DNA from: Candidatus Sulfopaludibacter sp. SbA3
GTDB lineage: Bacteria > Acidobacteriota > Terriglobia > Bryobacterales > Bryobacteraceae
NCBI GenBank assembly: GCA_945893365.1
Contig: CAMDED010000066.1
Coordinates: 1-39,587 of the forward strand
DNA length: 39,587 nucleotides
Reading direction: 5' to 3'
Positions 1 to 8,800 of this stretch are shown here, piece after piece. The position numbers were made by a program, and so were the translations under genes. A model generated the notes under the pieces. That model saw nothing but the letters and a program-made list of their open reading frames with translations, made no database searches and was not told where the DNA came from. Position 1 is the first letter of the stretch. Every line of letters starts with the position of its first letter.

Positions 1-247
1 GGGGGCGGTGTCCCACCTCCCGTTGGTCGGCCCCGGAGATTGTACGGCGTATGGGCAGTTTTTGGTCATTCTCAACTCAAGAAAGGAGGCCCCGCGGCTG
101 TTCGCTCCCTTCCTCCTTCAGGCTCATTCTTCGATTGGAATATACTGAGCTTAATACCATCCATAATATATCTTTGATTTCCATGTGATAGCAAACACCT
201 CCGCTATCGATCACAAAACAGGCATGTTAGCTCATTGCCTTCGATAT

Positions 248-267
248 CACTGAATACCACTGAATAC
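248..267. repeat. tandem 10-bp direct repeat, two copies
   Basis: CACTGAATAC occurs twice in direct tandem without mismatch. It lies about 20 bp left of a perfect 16-bp palindrome, within the AT-rich arm upstream of the transposase. Its role is unknown; it could be a protein-binding iteron-like site or simple duplication. Confidence 0.6.
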
Positions 268-272
268 CTGAT

Positions 273-288
273 GTCCAACGCGTTGGAC
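273..288. repeat. perfect 16-bp palindrome
   Basis: GTCCAACG followed directly by CGTTGGAC gives a gapless dyad. It has no T-tract, so it does not look like a terminator. A dimeric DNA-binding protein site is a possible explanation (inference). Confidence 0.55.
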
Positions 289-370
289 CGGTGCGGCTCT
301 ACCTTGGCCGCTATATAAAGGGTCCGGGTGTCGCTCGGATCGACCCGAAAGCGACTTCTTCAACATGAAC

Positions 371-406
371 ATTATGCTTGACATATTCCGTTAAGTCAAG
401 TATAAT
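371..406 (+). promoter_or_regulatory. near-consensus sigma70 promoter inside an inverted repeat
   Basis: TTGACA (378-383) and TATAAT (401-406) are separated by exactly 17 bp, so both hexamers and the spacing match the sigma70 consensus. The same stretch is an inverted repeat: ATTATGCTTGAC (371-382) against GTCAAGTATAAT (395-406), 11 of 12 positions pairing. The dyad overlaps both the -35 and the -10 boxes. The expected transcription start is at or within a few bases of the ATG at 414, so the transposase mRNA would be leaderless or nearly so. A dyad covering a strong promoter suggests repression, perhaps by the HTH of the transposase itself (inference). Confidence 0.8.
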
Positions 407-413
407 TATCAAT

Positions 414-1244
414 ATGAACAAACTTAGCACAGAAGAACGAGTCAAGGTGGTCAAGTGCTTGGTTGACGGATGCTCCATGCGGGCGACGGCTAGGATCACC
501 GGTGTCGCCCGCAATACCATTGACAAGTTGCTGGTTGAACTCGGTGCGGTTTGCTCTCGTTATCAAGATATTACCATCCGCAATCTGAACTGTGCGCGGA
601 TTCAGGTCGATGAAATTTGGGCGTTCTGCTACGCAAAACAAAAGAACCTGACACCGGCAATCGCAGAGGAACGTGTCGCGGGCGACATTTGGACCTGGGC
701 CGCGATTGACGCCGATAGCAAGCTCGTTCCTTGCTGGACTCTTGGAAAGCGGGATTCTGAAACCTCCAATCTGTTCGTGTCCGATTTGGCGTCTCGTTTG
801 TCCAACCGAGTTCAACTCACGTCTGATGGACTGGCGGCGTACCTTGGTGCCGTGCGAAACGCCTTTGGAGAAGCTGTTGACTATGCCCAACTCGTTAAGG
901 TCTACGAAGCCAGCCATGAAGGACAAAGGCGCTATAGCCCGCCTGATTGCATTGCCTGCGACCGCATCAGTGTCATCGGGGAGCCGGACGCTCTCCACAT
1001 CAGCACCAGCTACATCGAACGCCAGAACCTCACGATGCGCATGAACATGCGTCGCTTCACGCGGCTTACGAACGCCTTCAGCAAGAAAATCGAGAATCAC
1101 GCCGCCGCCGTCTCGCTTCACATGATGCATTACAATTTCGCCCGCGTTCATCAGACCTTGAAAACCAGCCCAGCCGTGAAGGCCGGTGTCTCCGATCACG
1201 TTTGGAGCGTCGAAGAAATCGTAGCGCTCTTGGATTCAAACTGA
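414..1244 (+). CDS. IS1-like DDE transposase with N-terminal HTH
   Basis: A 276-aa protein of the widespread family usually labelled 'IS1 family transposase'. Residues 1-50 form a helix-turn-helix (STEERVKVVKCL, then RATARITGVARNTIDKLL). The catalytic triad appears to be D66 (QVDEIW), D138 (TSDGLAAY) and E202 (YIERQNLTMRM), followed by the family's conserved C-terminal block RRFTRLTNAFSKKIENH. The gene would cut and move its own element. I chose ATG 414 over the in-frame TTG at 378 because that TTG is the -35 box of the promoter. Length and all three acidic residues are as expected, so it is probably intact. I cannot see flanking terminal inverted repeats or a target duplication. The gene lies directly against a 5'-truncated reading frame, as if it had landed in or replaced part of a larger gene. 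Confidence 0.85.
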   Translation: MNKLSTEERVKVVKCLVDGCSMRATARITGVARNTIDKLLVELGAVCSRYQDITIRNLNCARIQVDEIWAFCYAKQKNLTPAIAEERVAGDIWTWAAIDADSKLVPCWTLGKRDSETSNLFVSDLASRLSNRVQLTSDGLAAYLGAVRNAFGEAVDYAQLVKVYEASHEGQRRYSPPDCIACDRISVIGEPDALHISTSYIERQNLTMRMNMRRFTRLTNAFSKKIENHAAAVSLHMMHYNFARVHQTLKTSPAVKAGVSDHVWSVEEIVALLDSN

Positions 1245-2845
1245 GCCACTACCGAAATTTGCGGCGCTCGTACAGGAGCTTGCAAACTGGATGGATTCCG
1301 GCGAGGACGGGCCGCGCGAGCACTACCAGATGAACTCCATCGCCGGCGGGATTGCCGTTTTGGTCATAAAGCACCGCACGTGGCTTTCCCAAAATCCCGA
1401 TATAGAACGGTGGTGCATGACCATCTTGCGCGAGTTGAAGCCGGTCGAGGACCAGCACTTTTCGCCGAAGGCGATCAACAACCATACGGCAGAAGCATTC
1501 CTCGGGGAGGCCGGCGTTGCGCTGCTGCAAGAGAGCAACGAGGAATGGGTTTTGCGGCTGGCATTCGAGGGTGTCACAGGAGCCCACTACAGTTCGACCC
1601 TATACACGTTGTGGCGGGCGTATTTGCTCCGGGAGAGGCTTGGGCCTAAATTCGGGGAACTGGTGAACGTCATGGTTTTCTGGAGCGCGTTGCGATACGC
1701 GGCGAGCCGCGAGTCTGGACATTACCGGGACGACCCATCGCATCTGGCGAAGTTCAGGGCCACGCTGTTTCATCGGTATGCGGCGGGTAAACTCGCCGGC
1801 CCTCTCGTCCCATTTCGTCGAGTCGAGCTGATGGGACGTCGACTCGCGGCAAGAATGGAGCGCCGTTCGATGTCGAGCAATGAGAGGCGACGGAGGGAAG
1901 CTCATCGGAAATGGGTGCGCGACAGCAGGGACGAGCACAAGCTGAATCGCGAGATGCCGGATATCGATCTTGAGGTCATTCAAAAAGGGTTTGGCTTTCT
2001 GAGCGCGATGATGCGCGAGGCTCGTCCCGATGAAGATGTGCCGTTACGGCAATACGTCCAGGAGCTGTTTAATTTGCAGTTGCGAACCTTGCCGCGACCC
2101 GATCCCGAAGACCCGCGTTCCGAGATTCGGGGAACGCCTTATCAGTCTGACGTATGGATCACGGGACGCGTCGCTGAGTTCATCGCTCTTGCAAATTCGG
2201 TAGAAACTGCTCGCGGATTCTATCGACCCGTTCTTGAATTGGGACCGGCTGGCAAGCACTGGGTGGAGGATTTTCTGCAATCCTGGATAGCCCTCGGGCT
2301 TCAGGTCAGCCCCGATCTCCAGGGTTTTGCACGAATCTGGCAGGACATGGTGGCATACTCCGAAACCTTGCCAGCATGGCAGCCGGGAAACGGCAATTAC
2401 TGGCGTCGGGCCGAGTCACTCGCCGTCGATCTCATGGGCCTTGGAGAAATCGGGTCGCCCGTCCTGGGCGACGCCAAGCACCAAGGTCTCGTCGCTTCGA
2501 TGGTTCCGACGTTCGAGCGGTGGGGCCAGCGGTGGTTGAAGTACGCGTCCGTAGCGGCGTGGTTCGCCAATTTCCTACTCCGGTCGTGTCCTGCTGCCGC
2601 AAGGCGTGAAGCAACTGGCCATGGTCATTGCCACGCTGCCGGACCGGGATTGGTATCACTATGAGCTGGGCTCCTTGTTCACCGACGTGCTTTCGCTGTG
2701 CTGGAGACACCTGCGGGGCGATGTCGAGAAAGACGCTGATTTACGCGAGGCATTCTTGAGCATTCTGGCTGTGCTTTGCGCGCGGCAGATTCCAGAGGCG
2801 CTGCATCTTCGGGCGAGGGTTGCTGAGGTTCTCGATATCAGATGA
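1225..2845 (+). pseudogene. 5'-truncated, frameshifted large helical protein (possible NTPase remnant)
   Basis: An open frame runs from a stop at 1222-1224 through 2664; the ATG at 1291 is internal, because protein-like sequence (PLPKFAALVQELANW) precedes it back to the end of the transposase gene. Near 2580-2600 the sensible reading switches by one base: after WFANFLL the protein continues in another frame as VLLPQGVKQLAMVIATLPDRDW and ends at the TGA at 2843-2845. About 535 residues are recoverable, almost all helical, with no ATPase motif, membrane segment or signal peptide. It resembles the helical C-terminal half of a large NACHT/STAND-type NTPase, a type often found in antiphage defence, but I cannot name a family. 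The missing N-terminus and the frameshift make it a decayed gene. The ATG at 1291 could still give a truncated 457-aa product. Confidence 0.5.
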
Positions 2846-3096
2846 GGCAGCGTTGTCGTATTCTGCCTTCCACCCGGATAAGCATCAGGTGACGTCGGGC
2901 CGTGACGGGCGGGTTCCCCCCACGCCGGAAGCACGCTGCGCGCCAGCCAAAAGCGCGCACGCATCAATGCGGCCGGCTCCCCCTACAAGAGGGCTGCCAC
3001 CCCCTTGTGCATCCACCGCTGGGTTACCCGACAGAAAGGAAGAGCGTTTACACAGAATACTTGACAGTGCCGAGGTTATTTTGGTGGGGCCTTTTT
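2846..3096. other. intergenic region between decayed gene and terminase module
   Basis: No coding sequence recognised. It marks the junction of the GC-rich, degraded left gene with the phage-derived module. The right end contains the left arm of a 9-bp inverted repeat described separately. No RNA gene seen. Confidence 0.4.
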
Positions 3097-3121
3097 TTAA
3101 CGCCTATGCCCCGGCCCCACC
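3083..3121. repeat. 9-bp inverted repeat at 3' end of terminase nuclease gene
   Basis: GGTGGGGCC (3083-3091) pairs perfectly with GGCCCCACC (3113-3121) around a 21-nt loop. It straddles the stop codon of the minus-strand nuclease gene (3097-3099). In the minus-strand transcript the A-run lies inside the loop and no U-run follows the stem, so it is not a classical rho-independent terminator. It could act as a 3' mRNA structure or as a module border. Confidence 0.45.
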
Positions 3122-3750
3122 CAGTGCCCCACGTCCCCCGTCACCTTCCGGTGCACCTTCCTCACTCCCCAGCACGCGAGCGACACCGCCAGCACCAGGT
3201 CGTCATGCTCCCCTTCCCGGGACGCCCCGAATTGCTCCCGCGCCCGCTCCGTGATCCTCACCCTCATCGCCGCCATCTCCTTCAACAGCGCCCCGCGCCA
3301 TTCCGCCCCATCCGCGATCTCCAACTCCCCCGCCGATAAATTCACCAGCAACCCCACGATCAGATCCCGCTTCGGCACACGGAAACTCCCGCCCTCGCTC
3401 CGCTCCGTGTCCCCGCCCGTGATCGTCACCGGCCACAACTGGCACTTCATCCTCTCGAGCTTCAGCAGGTCCACCACCGGACGCCCCACACCCGTCGCGT
3501 CCGCCACCAGATGGCTCGGTCCAATCTTCTCTAACGCAGCCACCACCGTCCCCACCCGCGTCACCATCTCCGGATACGATGTCCCCAACGGCACCCGCTC
3601 CAGATGACGCAGCTTCAGCCTCGCGATTTTCCTTGCCGCGAATGCCACGTGATCCCACTCCCCTGGTTCTTCCGTCCGCTCCACCACCCCAATCGTCGTG
3701 AAGTCGCAAATCTGTCCCAGATCCAACCCCGTGAAAAATTCTGATTTCAT
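3097..3750 (-). CDS. terminase large subunit, nuclease domain (separate gene)
   Basis: A 217-aa protein with the RNase H-like nuclease fold of phage large terminases. Metal-binding acids are visible as GLDLGQ near the N-terminus, VADATGVGRPV in the middle and GEHDDLVLAVSLA near the C-terminus, the usual D-D-D pattern. In phages this domain cuts concatemeric DNA during packaging and is normally fused behind the ATPase domain. Here it is a gene of its own: the ATPase gene ends with TAA at 3762-3764 and this one starts at ATG 3750 with GGGAGG (3756-3761) placed 5 bases before it. The two genes are in different frames, but the well-placed ribosome site suggests a stable two-gene arrangement rather than a recent frameshift. 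No portal, protease or capsid gene is nearby. Confidence 0.8.
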   Translation of the reverse strand: MKSEFFTGLDLGQICDFTTIGVVERTEEPGEWDHVAFAARKIARLKLRHLERVPLGTSYPEMVTRVGTVVAALEKIGPSHLVADATGVGRPVVDLLKLERMKCQLWPVTITGGDTERSEGGSFRVPKRDLIVGLLVNLSAGELEIADGAEWRGALLKEMAAMRVRITERAREQFGASREGEHDDLVLAVSLACWGVRKVHRKVTGDVGHWVGPGHRR

Positions 3751-3755
3751 CTCAA

Positions 3756-3761
3756 CCTCCC
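3756..3761 (-). promoter_or_regulatory. Shine-Dalgarno site separating the two terminase genes
   Basis: GGGAGG follows the TAA stop of the ATPase gene directly and lies 5 bases before the ATG of the nuclease gene. It decides that the nuclease domain is translated as a separate protein. Confidence 0.75.
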
Positions 3762-4565
3762 TTACGGAATCACCAGCGGCTTGATGTCGGACTTGAACGC
3801 CGCCCGCACCATATCCATGTCGAACACCCCGCCCGATATGTCCTCAAACTCGCACATGTATTCCTGCTTGTACCACCGCTCCCCCAACACCCTTTTCTCC
3901 TCTTTCAAATGCTCCTTCGATATCCGCGGACACTCCTCCGCCGTCACTTTCACCCGCTCCCACGCATCGCCCCCGTTCGCCCAGGTGTCATGGAAGAACC
4001 CCAACTTCCCATGCGGCGTGCTCATCAGCCACAGCGTCCCGTTGCTCACCGCCAGCATCGGACGGATCGCCTTATACATTTCGTCCGGCACCCGCGACGC
4101 CTCGTCCACCACCAGCAGTGACACCGCCGAGAACCCCCGGATCGTCGCCTCCTTCCCAGGCAGCCCCACGATCCGCGACCCGTTCGGATACACCAGCGAC
4201 AGGGCGTTGTCCCCGTCCCCTTTCACCTTCAGGCCCAGCTGCCGCGTAAAGTCCTCCGCCTTTCTCAAGAACTCCCCGCTCTGCCGCTCGCCTGGACTGA
4301 CTACCAGAATCAGGCTGTCCTTCTGCGTTACCGCCAGGTGTACCGCCTTCGCCGCCGTGACCGTGGATTTCCCCCATTGCCGGGTGCAGTTCAGAATCAC
4401 CCGTTTGCTCGCCGAGTCCAGCAGACGCACCTGAATCGGATCGGGAGTAAATCCCAACTTCGTCCGCACCCATTCCGCTGGCCCCAGCTTGTCTTCTTCA
4501 TTCGTGGCTTCTTCGCGACGCCCCGTTTCTTCGCCCTCGGCCACCAACGCCTCGTCCAAAAACAT
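3762..4565 (-). CDS. terminase large subunit, ATPase domain (separate gene)
   Basis: A 267-aa protein with the packaging-ATPase core of large terminases. Walker A is the terminase form CTRQWGKST, Walker B with its catalytic Glu is SLLVVDEASRV, and the coupling motif is WLMSTPHGKLGFF. Before them is the adenine-binding-like stretch FTPDPIQVRLL. The protein would power DNA translocation. It ends (YKQEYMCEFEDISGGVFDMDMV) where full-length terminases pass into the nuclease domain, which here is the next gene, 11 bases downstream. ATG 4565 is supported by GAGGG a few bases upstream. All motifs are intact, so the protein is probably active. Divergent transcription from the NARRHGL protein at 4921 suggests one module. 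Confidence 0.85.
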   Translation of the reverse strand: MFLDEALVAEGEETGRREEATNEEDKLGPAEWVRTKLGFTPDPIQVRLLDSASKRVILNCTRQWGKSTVTAAKAVHLAVTQKDSLILVVSPGERQSGEFLRKAEDFTRQLGLKVKGDGDNALSLVYPNGSRIVGLPGKEATIRGFSAVSLLVVDEASRVPDEMYKAIRPMLAVSNGTLWLMSTPHGKLGFFHDTWANGGDAWERVKVTAEECPRISKEHLKEEKRVLGERWYKQEYMCEFEDISGGVFDMDMVRAAFKSDIKPLVIP

Positions 4566-4920
4566 GAGTCCCTCAAGTGGAACCCTACCACGCCGGCAAC
4601 TCGGCGCTACTCGCCGAAAGCGCCTATCTCATTGATAAGAAATAGAGAAAATTCTTCTGAAAACGCGTTACCGCCGTTTTGGCCTTCCGCCATGTGGGAC
4701 AGGCCTCCCGGCCTGTCGCCGACCTCGTCAGAGGCCCTCCGGCGTTTTCTCCTCATCTAACTGACAACAAGATAGTTACCCCCTCCATCCCCACCTCTCC
4801 CCGAAAAACCGCACCCACCACTCCAACCCGATCACAAGAGTCATCTATCTGATAATACATAACTTAACCAACAAGCACTTGACTCGATAGTGTACCCTTG
4901 TAGCCAGAAGGTCTCTCCTT
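4566..4920. other. divergent intergenic region of the terminase module
   Basis: This 355-bp gap separates the minus-strand terminase genes from the plus-strand NARRHGL gene and should hold both promoters. It contains AT-rich patches (about 4620-4665 and 4835-4875) and a REP-like hairpin at 4698-4717. No promoter with good spacing was found, and no small gene is recognised. Confidence 0.45.
4698..4717. repeat. REP-like hairpin
   Basis: GACAGGC (4698-4704), a 6-nt loop, and GCCTGTC (4711-4717) form a perfect 7-bp stem, preceded by GTGG. Palindromes of the GTGGGACAGGC...GCCTGTC type are common dispersed intergenic repeats in acidobacterial and related genomes, as I recall. It occurs only once in this window, so its repeat nature is inference. 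Confidence 0.5.
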
Positions 4921-5691
4921 ATGAGTTCTCAACGTAAACTTGATGCCGCCCGTGCTAACGGTGCTCTTGGCCGGGGCCGCAAAACTCCCGCCGGTCTCGC
5001 GCGTTCTGCTCAGAATGCCCGCCGCCATGGACTCCTCGCCACCTGCGTCCTCCTCCCCGGCGAACCCGCCGAAAACTTCGAGGAGCTTCACCAACAGTTT
5101 CGCGACCGCTTCCTCCCCGTCGATGGCGTCGAAGACGGCCTCATCGAAGAAATGGTCTCCGCTTGGTGGCGCATGCGCCGAGCCTGGTCCATTGAAAAGA
5201 ACCTCATGTCGTCCAACATGCAGGAGCAAAGCGAACCGAACCGCTCGAGGCGCACGGCCAACGCCTTTGCCTATCTTTCAGCTTCGCCTTCGCTCAACCT
5301 CATCCACCGCCACGAGGCCCGTCTTCAGCGGATCATACAGCGCGCCATGGACAACCTCATGCGTCTTCGCGAGGACGACCGCCGCGAAGAGGCCTGGACG
5401 GAAGAGACCCTCCCGTTACAAGACGTCAGCAACCAGCCGATGCCTGTCTCCGAGGAGTCCCCCGAGCCGCTGACATCACCGATCCCCGATATAAGCGATA
5501 AACCTATCAATGATAATAACTTAGAGGTCCTAAAGCCCGTTTCGCAAGACCGCGCAGTGCAGCCGGAACAAAAAATGCGAAACGAAGCTAAACCGAGCTC
5601 CGAAGAGGCCGTCGAAGTCCTGGAGACCGCCAAACCACGGGCAGTTTCACCGCGGCGGAGACCGATCCCGTCCGGAACCGGGCGTTTTTGA
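4921..5691 (+). CDS. NARRHGL-motif protein, terminase-associated
   Basis: A 256-aa cytosolic protein. Residues 1-45 carry the signature of a large uncharacterised family common in soil bacteria: AARANGALGRGRKTPAGLARSAQNARRHGL (seen as ARANGA, GRKTPAGLARS and NARRHGLLA). It is followed by LPGEPAENFEELHQQF and a helical block with EEMVSAWWRMRRAWSIEKNL to about residue 105. Residues 140-256 are low-complexity, rich in P, S and E, and probably disordered. Function is unknown. The basic N-terminus could bind DNA, and the place next to a terminase suggests a small-terminase-like or targeting role (inference). AGAAGG lies about 9 bases before ATG 4921. Confidence 0.7.
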   Translation: MSSQRKLDAARANGALGRGRKTPAGLARSAQNARRHGLLATCVLLPGEPAENFEELHQQFRDRFLPVDGVEDGLIEEMVSAWWRMRRAWSIEKNLMSSNMQEQSEPNRSRRTANAFAYLSASPSLNLIHRHEARLQRIIQRAMDNLMRLREDDRREEAWTEETLPLQDVSNQPMPVSEESPEPLTSPIPDISDKPINDNNLEVLKPVSQDRAVQPEQKMRNEAKPSSEEAVEVLETAKPRAVSPRRRPIPSGTGRF

Positions 5692-5789
5692 CCGTTTCCG
5701 GCCTCAGTTGCGATCGCTAATTACGTCATTACCTCATGTCACGCCAGATCCTCGTCCATTCGCGTCCTGCCTCCGTTCCAAGAGTGGGT

Positions 5790-5795
5790 TATACT
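5790..5795 (+). promoter_or_regulatory. possible -10 element of the receptor operon
   Basis: TATACT within GGGTTATACTTG lies about 57 bp before ATG 5852. No good -35 box is present at 17 bp (CTGCCT only partly matches), so this is a weak prediction. Confidence 0.3.
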
Positions 5796-5851
5796 TGTCG
5801 GCAAGCCGAGTGCCACGAAGTCCCGGCCTTAGCGGTAAACGAAAGGCCCCT

Positions 5852-8800
5852 ATGATATTTCCCTACAAGGCAGCACTAGCCGCACTCGTATTCAGTACAT
5901 GCGTGTACGCACAAACGACATCGACCGAGATTCTCGGTCTCGTAACCGACACGTCGGGAGCAGCCGTCGCCGGCGCGGCGGTCACCATCACTCGCGTGGC
6001 GACGCAACAGGTGCAGCGGCGCGACACGAATTCGGTGGGAGAGTTCTCCTTCCCGCTGGTCGAGATCGGCGAGTACACCGTGCGGGTGGAACACCAGGGC
6101 TTTCGGGCGCGAACCGTCTCGGGGTTGAAAATCGAAACACAGCAAAAAGCGCGGGTCGATTTCGTACTGGAAGTCGGTTCCGTGGCGGAGACCATCGAGG
6201 TGACAGCTTCCGCGGTCACGTTGACCACGGAGAATGCGGCCATCGGACAGGTTGTAGACAACAAGCGCGTCGTAGACCTGCCGCTCAACGGGCGGAACAT
6301 GATCCAGCTCGCCGTGATGATGCCCGGAGTCCAATTTGGAACGCGGAGTGGGGGCGCGGACGGGCAGAGCGGGTTTCCGATCCCGGGGTCCGGCATGTCG
6401 GTGATCGCCAACGGCCAGCGGGAAGTGCATCAGAGCATCACACTGGACGGGGTCGAGTCCATCACGCCGCTCTATAACATCTCGAGCTTCACTCCGTCCA
6501 TCGACGCGATCGAAGAATTCAAGGTGCAGACCGGGTCCTACTCGGCCGAATTCGGCAACAGCTCGGGAGCGCGGGTGGAGGTATCGCTTAAGTCGGGGAC
6601 GAACCAGCTTCACGGCGCGGTGTTCGAGTTCCTGCGGAACGACGTGCTCGATGCCGAGAACTACTTTCTGAATTTCCAGCAGCCGGCCAACACCGCTCGA
6701 TTGAAGAAAGACAGGCTACGGCGGAATCAATACGGGACCTTCCTCGGCGGTCCGCTGATCAAGAACCGGACGTTCTGGTCGTTCAACTTCGAGAAGCGCA
6801 GTGAAGTTCAAGAGGGCGTGGTCACGGCGTTCTGGCCGAATCGGGATTTCCGCCAAGGGGATTTCTCCGGACTGCTGAGGCCGGCTACCAACCCGGCGAC
6901 CGGACGTCCGTTCCGGAACCCAATCGCCATCTATGATCCTTTGACGGGTACTCCGATTCCCGGCAATCTTGTTCCGGCGTCGCGGTTGCATCCCGGCGCG
7001 CAAAATGTAATCGGCAAGTATCTCCCGCTGCCGGATTTTCAGCAGGCCGATCTTCTGGACTTTACAGCGCGGCGGGCTGTGCCGCAGGTGATCGGATCGA
7101 GGCAATACTTCGGACGGCTCGACCACAACTTCAGCGCGCGGGACAAGGTGTTCGGGAGATTCGCTGTGAACTCGGACGAGTGGGACGCCAATGTGATCAA
7201 CCCGAATTTTCCTGAGTATCGCGTCTCGACGGCCTACAATGTGGCCACCCAGTGGATCCACACCTTTAGCTCGACAGTCATGAACGAGCTGCGGTTCGGG
7301 ATCAACAACTGGGGCGATAACTTCATTAATCCGAGGACGAACACGGACTTCGATCTGGATACGCTGGGCATCGGGAATTTCCGTGTGGCGGGCGACGGGA
7401 ATCGGAAGTTTACGCCGCTTGAGACGGGAATCCCTTCGATGGGCTTTACGATCGGGGATCCGAACGGGCGTACGGACGATACCTACAGCTATCAGTTCGC
7501 GGAAAATCTTTCCTGGATCCACGGCAAGCATACGTTGAAGACCGGCCTGTCCTATGTCTACGCGGCGATGGACCGGCGGGCCGCGAACCTCACCCGCGGA
7601 ACCCTCAGCTTTTCGGCGAATGAAACCGGCTACGATTTTTCCTCGTTCATGATGGGGTACCCAAACCGAAGCCAGACGGGCGAAGGTTACCCTGCCGTGA
7701 ACATGCGGTCCACCCGGATCGGAGCGTATCTCACTGACGACTGGAAGGCCACTTCCCGGCTTACCATCAATTGGGGCGTGCGTTACGATTTTTTGGGAAA
7801 TCCTTACGATCTGCTAGGGCAGGTGCGGACGATTGACCTCGCGAACACCTACACCACGCCAACCGGGCAGAAGATCCCGACACTCCAGCCGATCCCGCGC
7901 AGTGAGGCGGCGAAGGGCAAACTCTGGAACCAATCCTGGGGCTTCCTCCAACCGCGGCTGGGAATTGCCTACCGGCCGGCGTCGAAGTGGGTAGTCCGGA
8001 TGGGCGCGGGGCAATACACCAGCCCGCAGCACTTCGTGCAGATCAGCACGGCGAACCTGCACCCGCCGCTATCGGGTAACCAGCAGTTCGACTCCGTGAC
8101 CGATGTGGCGGGGACTGTGCCGGTGGTTTATAACGGGCAGACGTACAACTCACAATTGCGGCGTTTCCGTCCGGGTTCGTCCATACTAACGCTGACTAAT
8201 CCCTTTGTGGGTTCAATTCAAGCGCGCCCGGTAGGCGTGCGGATGTTCCAGAACGATAGGAAAGACCGCGACGTGTGGCAGTGGAGTTTCGACATCCAGC
8301 GTGAGCTGCCGGGAGCGATTGCGTTAACCGTGGGCTACGTGGGAAGCAAGACGACGCACTCGGCCAATGGGTGGGAAAGCCTGAACGCGGCGCTGCCGTC
8401 GCCGGACACAAACTTCGGGGCACGGCGGCCTATTACCCAGTTTTACGACCCCGCCACGCCGGAATTAGGAATCCAGGCCCTGGGGCGGATCGCCCCGTTT
8501 GATGCATCGGCCAACCAGCACTATCACGGATTGCAGACACGGCTCGAAAAACGGTACGCGCGCGGATTGGCAATGGGCGTATCCTACACTTTCAGCAAGG
8601 CAAATGGGGATGGCGAGGATGGCGGTAACGAGAGTCCCGGCTGGCAGGCGGGGGACCGGGCCAGTTCACGCGGCCGCACAGCCTTCGACCTGACGCACAA
8701 CGCGGTATTCAACTTCGTGTATGAACTGCCGTTCGGTAAGAACCTGAAAGGCATTCCAGGTGTGCTTTTGAAAGGATGGCAGACAAACGGAATCGTGTCT

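Larger units (their letters stand above)
1..370. other. AT-rich non-coding arm left of transposase
   Basis: No convincing gene is visible here. From about 120 to 420 the sequence is clearly richer in A+T than the rest of the window, which suggests imported DNA. It holds a perfect tandem repeat of the 10-mer CACTGAATAC (248-257 and 258-267) and a perfect 16-bp palindrome GTCCAACGCGTTGGAC (273-288). These may be part of the left arm of the mobile element that carries the transposase, but I could not pair them with a matching right end after the gene. Confidence 0.5.

Noticed and set aside
3097-5691. Full prophage
   Set aside because: No portal, capsid, tail, lysis, repressor or integrase gene is found around the terminase pair.
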